A stretch of 57,801 nt of DNA from contig CANJQI010000007.1 of NCBI GenBank assembly GCA_947476215.1, positions 1 to 57,801 on the forward strand, written 5' to 3'. Both the position numbers and the translations under genes were made by a program. This DNA comes from Betaproteobacteria bacterium (GTDB taxonomy: Bacteria > Pseudomonadota > Gammaproteobacteria > Burkholderiales > SG8-41). Position 1 is the stretch's first letter; every line of letters starts with the position of its first letter. Below are positions 57,022 to 57,801 of this stretch, piece by piece. Under the pieces are notes generated by a model. It was not told the DNA's origin and did no database searches. It saw only the letters and a program-made list of their open reading frames with translations.

Positions 57022-57801
57022 ATGGCACAGATTGCGGCATATGATGATGTCAGGGCAGGAGCCAAGACCCGCGAGGTCGAAATCGGGCAGGCAATACGCA
57101 CCGAATTCTTGTGTCCTGAACTCGGAAACAAGAGCGATCCCCATGCGTTTCTCGCCGAACGCACCGCGAATGGCATTATTCGACCGCACTATCACGACGT
57201 GGATCAGTTTCAGATCGTCGTCACCGGCGGCGGCACTTTCGGCAAGCATGAGCTCGCCATGCACACCGTGCATTTCGCTCGCGCTTATACGCCTTATGGC
57301 CCGATCATCGCGGACCAGCGCGGCCTTGGTTTTCTGACGCTGCGCAAGATACGCGCTGAAGGTTTTTTCGCGCTTGCCACGAAAAAGGAAGAGCTCAAGC
57401 GCATACCGAACCGCAAGCCCTGGCAGAAGTCGGAACAGCCGGTATTTGAGGGCGTGGATGCGGTGACCCTACACCCGTTCTCCCATATCAGGGACGAGAA
57501 TGGACTGGCGGCCTATTCGTTGAAACTGAAGCCGAATGCCAAGGCTGCCACGCCTGATGCATCTCGGAGCGACGGCCAGTACCTGATCATTACCAAGGGC
57601 AGCCTCAATTATGACGGCAAGGAGCATAAGGCGATCACGATAGTATTCGTAAGACCCGACGAAAAGCCGTTCCAGATGGTTGCTGGCGCCGAAGGCCTGG
57701 AAGCGCTGGTGCTTAATTTCCCGCGCGATGCAGCGCAATCGACAGGCGCGCAAAGAGCTGCGCCGGCCGCAGCTGCCGGATTGCGCGTCTGGCAATGCCA
57801 G
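57022..57801 (+). CDS. Cupin-like protein (3' end beyond window)
   Basis: The frame is open from ATG 57022, with AGGAGACGAT upstream, to the right edge (260 codons, no stop). Residues about 52-75 (RPHYHDVDQFQIVVTGGG) give a cupin motif with His-x-His and a following Gln, and a second beta-rich region from about 150 (VDAVTLHPFSHIRDENG, QYLIITKGSL) could be a second cupin half. The tail after residue 240 is Ala-rich. It follows the Bug receptor and may act on the imported compound. Function is not recognisable beyond the fold. Confidence 0.65.
   Translation, partial: MAQIAAYDDVRAGAKTREVEIGQAIRTEFLCPELGNKSDPHAFLAERTANGIIRPHYHDVDQFQIVVTGGGTFGKHELAMHTVHFARAYTPYGPIIADQRGLGFLTLRKIRAEGFFALATKKEELKRIPNRKPWQKSEQPVFEGVDAVTLHPFSHIRDENGLAAYSLKLKPNAKAATPDASRSDGQYLIITKGSLNYDGKEHKAITIVFVRPDEKPFQMVAGAEGLEALVLNFPRDAAQSTGAQRAAPAAAAGLRVWQCQ

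Overview
The window reads as a chromosomal segment of a betaproteobacterium, probably Burkholderiales or a close relative; this is inferred from gene order and families, not from a marker gene. The pointers are the arrangement mlaFEDCB - ABC transporter - bolA - murA - hisGDCBHAFIE - tatABC - degQ-type protease - petABC - sspAB, several solo Bug/TctC periplasmic receptors, and a PEP-CTERM protein together with a PrsR-like sigma-54 regulator. Base composition is GC-rich. TTG and GTG starts and 1-4 base gene overlaps are common. No rRNA, tRNA, IS element or CRISPR array was seen.

Region 1 (1-12.0 kb, minus strand) is a MSHA-type (type IV-like) pilus assembly cluster. Read in its own direction it runs: sigma-54 response regulator, mshM ATPase, mshL secretin, mshN TPR protein, mshE motor ATPase, mshG platform protein, mshI, mshJ, mshK (cut by the window edge). 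The pilins are not in the window.

Region 2 (12.2-20.3 kb) is cell-envelope transport: a solo ABC ATPase, a complete mlaFEDCB phospholipid-trafficking operon, a NodI/NodJ-like ABC pair, bolA, murA, and a second MlaF-like ATPase whose switch histidine is a tyrosine. Region 3 (20.7-34.4 kb) holds the complete histidine operon in the order G-D-C-B-H-A-F-I-E, then tatABC, an inward-facing DegS/DegQ-like protease, cytochrome bc1 (petABC), and sspA/sspB. Intergenic repeats sit between several of these housekeeping genes.

Region 4 (34.4-57.8 kb) is accessory. It carries an OYE-type flavin/FeS oxidoreductase, a metallo-beta-lactamase-fold hydrolase, two tandem MmgE/PrpD proteins, an intact Lhr helicase, an enoyl-CoA hydratase, three intact Bug receptors, an SDR, a GIY-YIG protein, an FKBP, an alpha/beta hydrolase and a cupin-like protein cut by the right edge. 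Mixed in is a striking density of broken genes: an SDR, a PEP-CTERM protein, an internally deleted Bug receptor, a UGSC-type (seleno)protein gene, a c-type cytochrome with two stops, and a chimera joining a duplicated SDR head to a molybdenum-hydroxylase tail.

The most interesting signal is the UGSC-type gene at 46765-47314. Its TGA falls where selenocysteine is expected and is followed at once by a strong hairpin that looks like a bacterial SECIS element. The same gene also has an amber codon and a frameshift, so it is either decaying or the sequence carries errors there.
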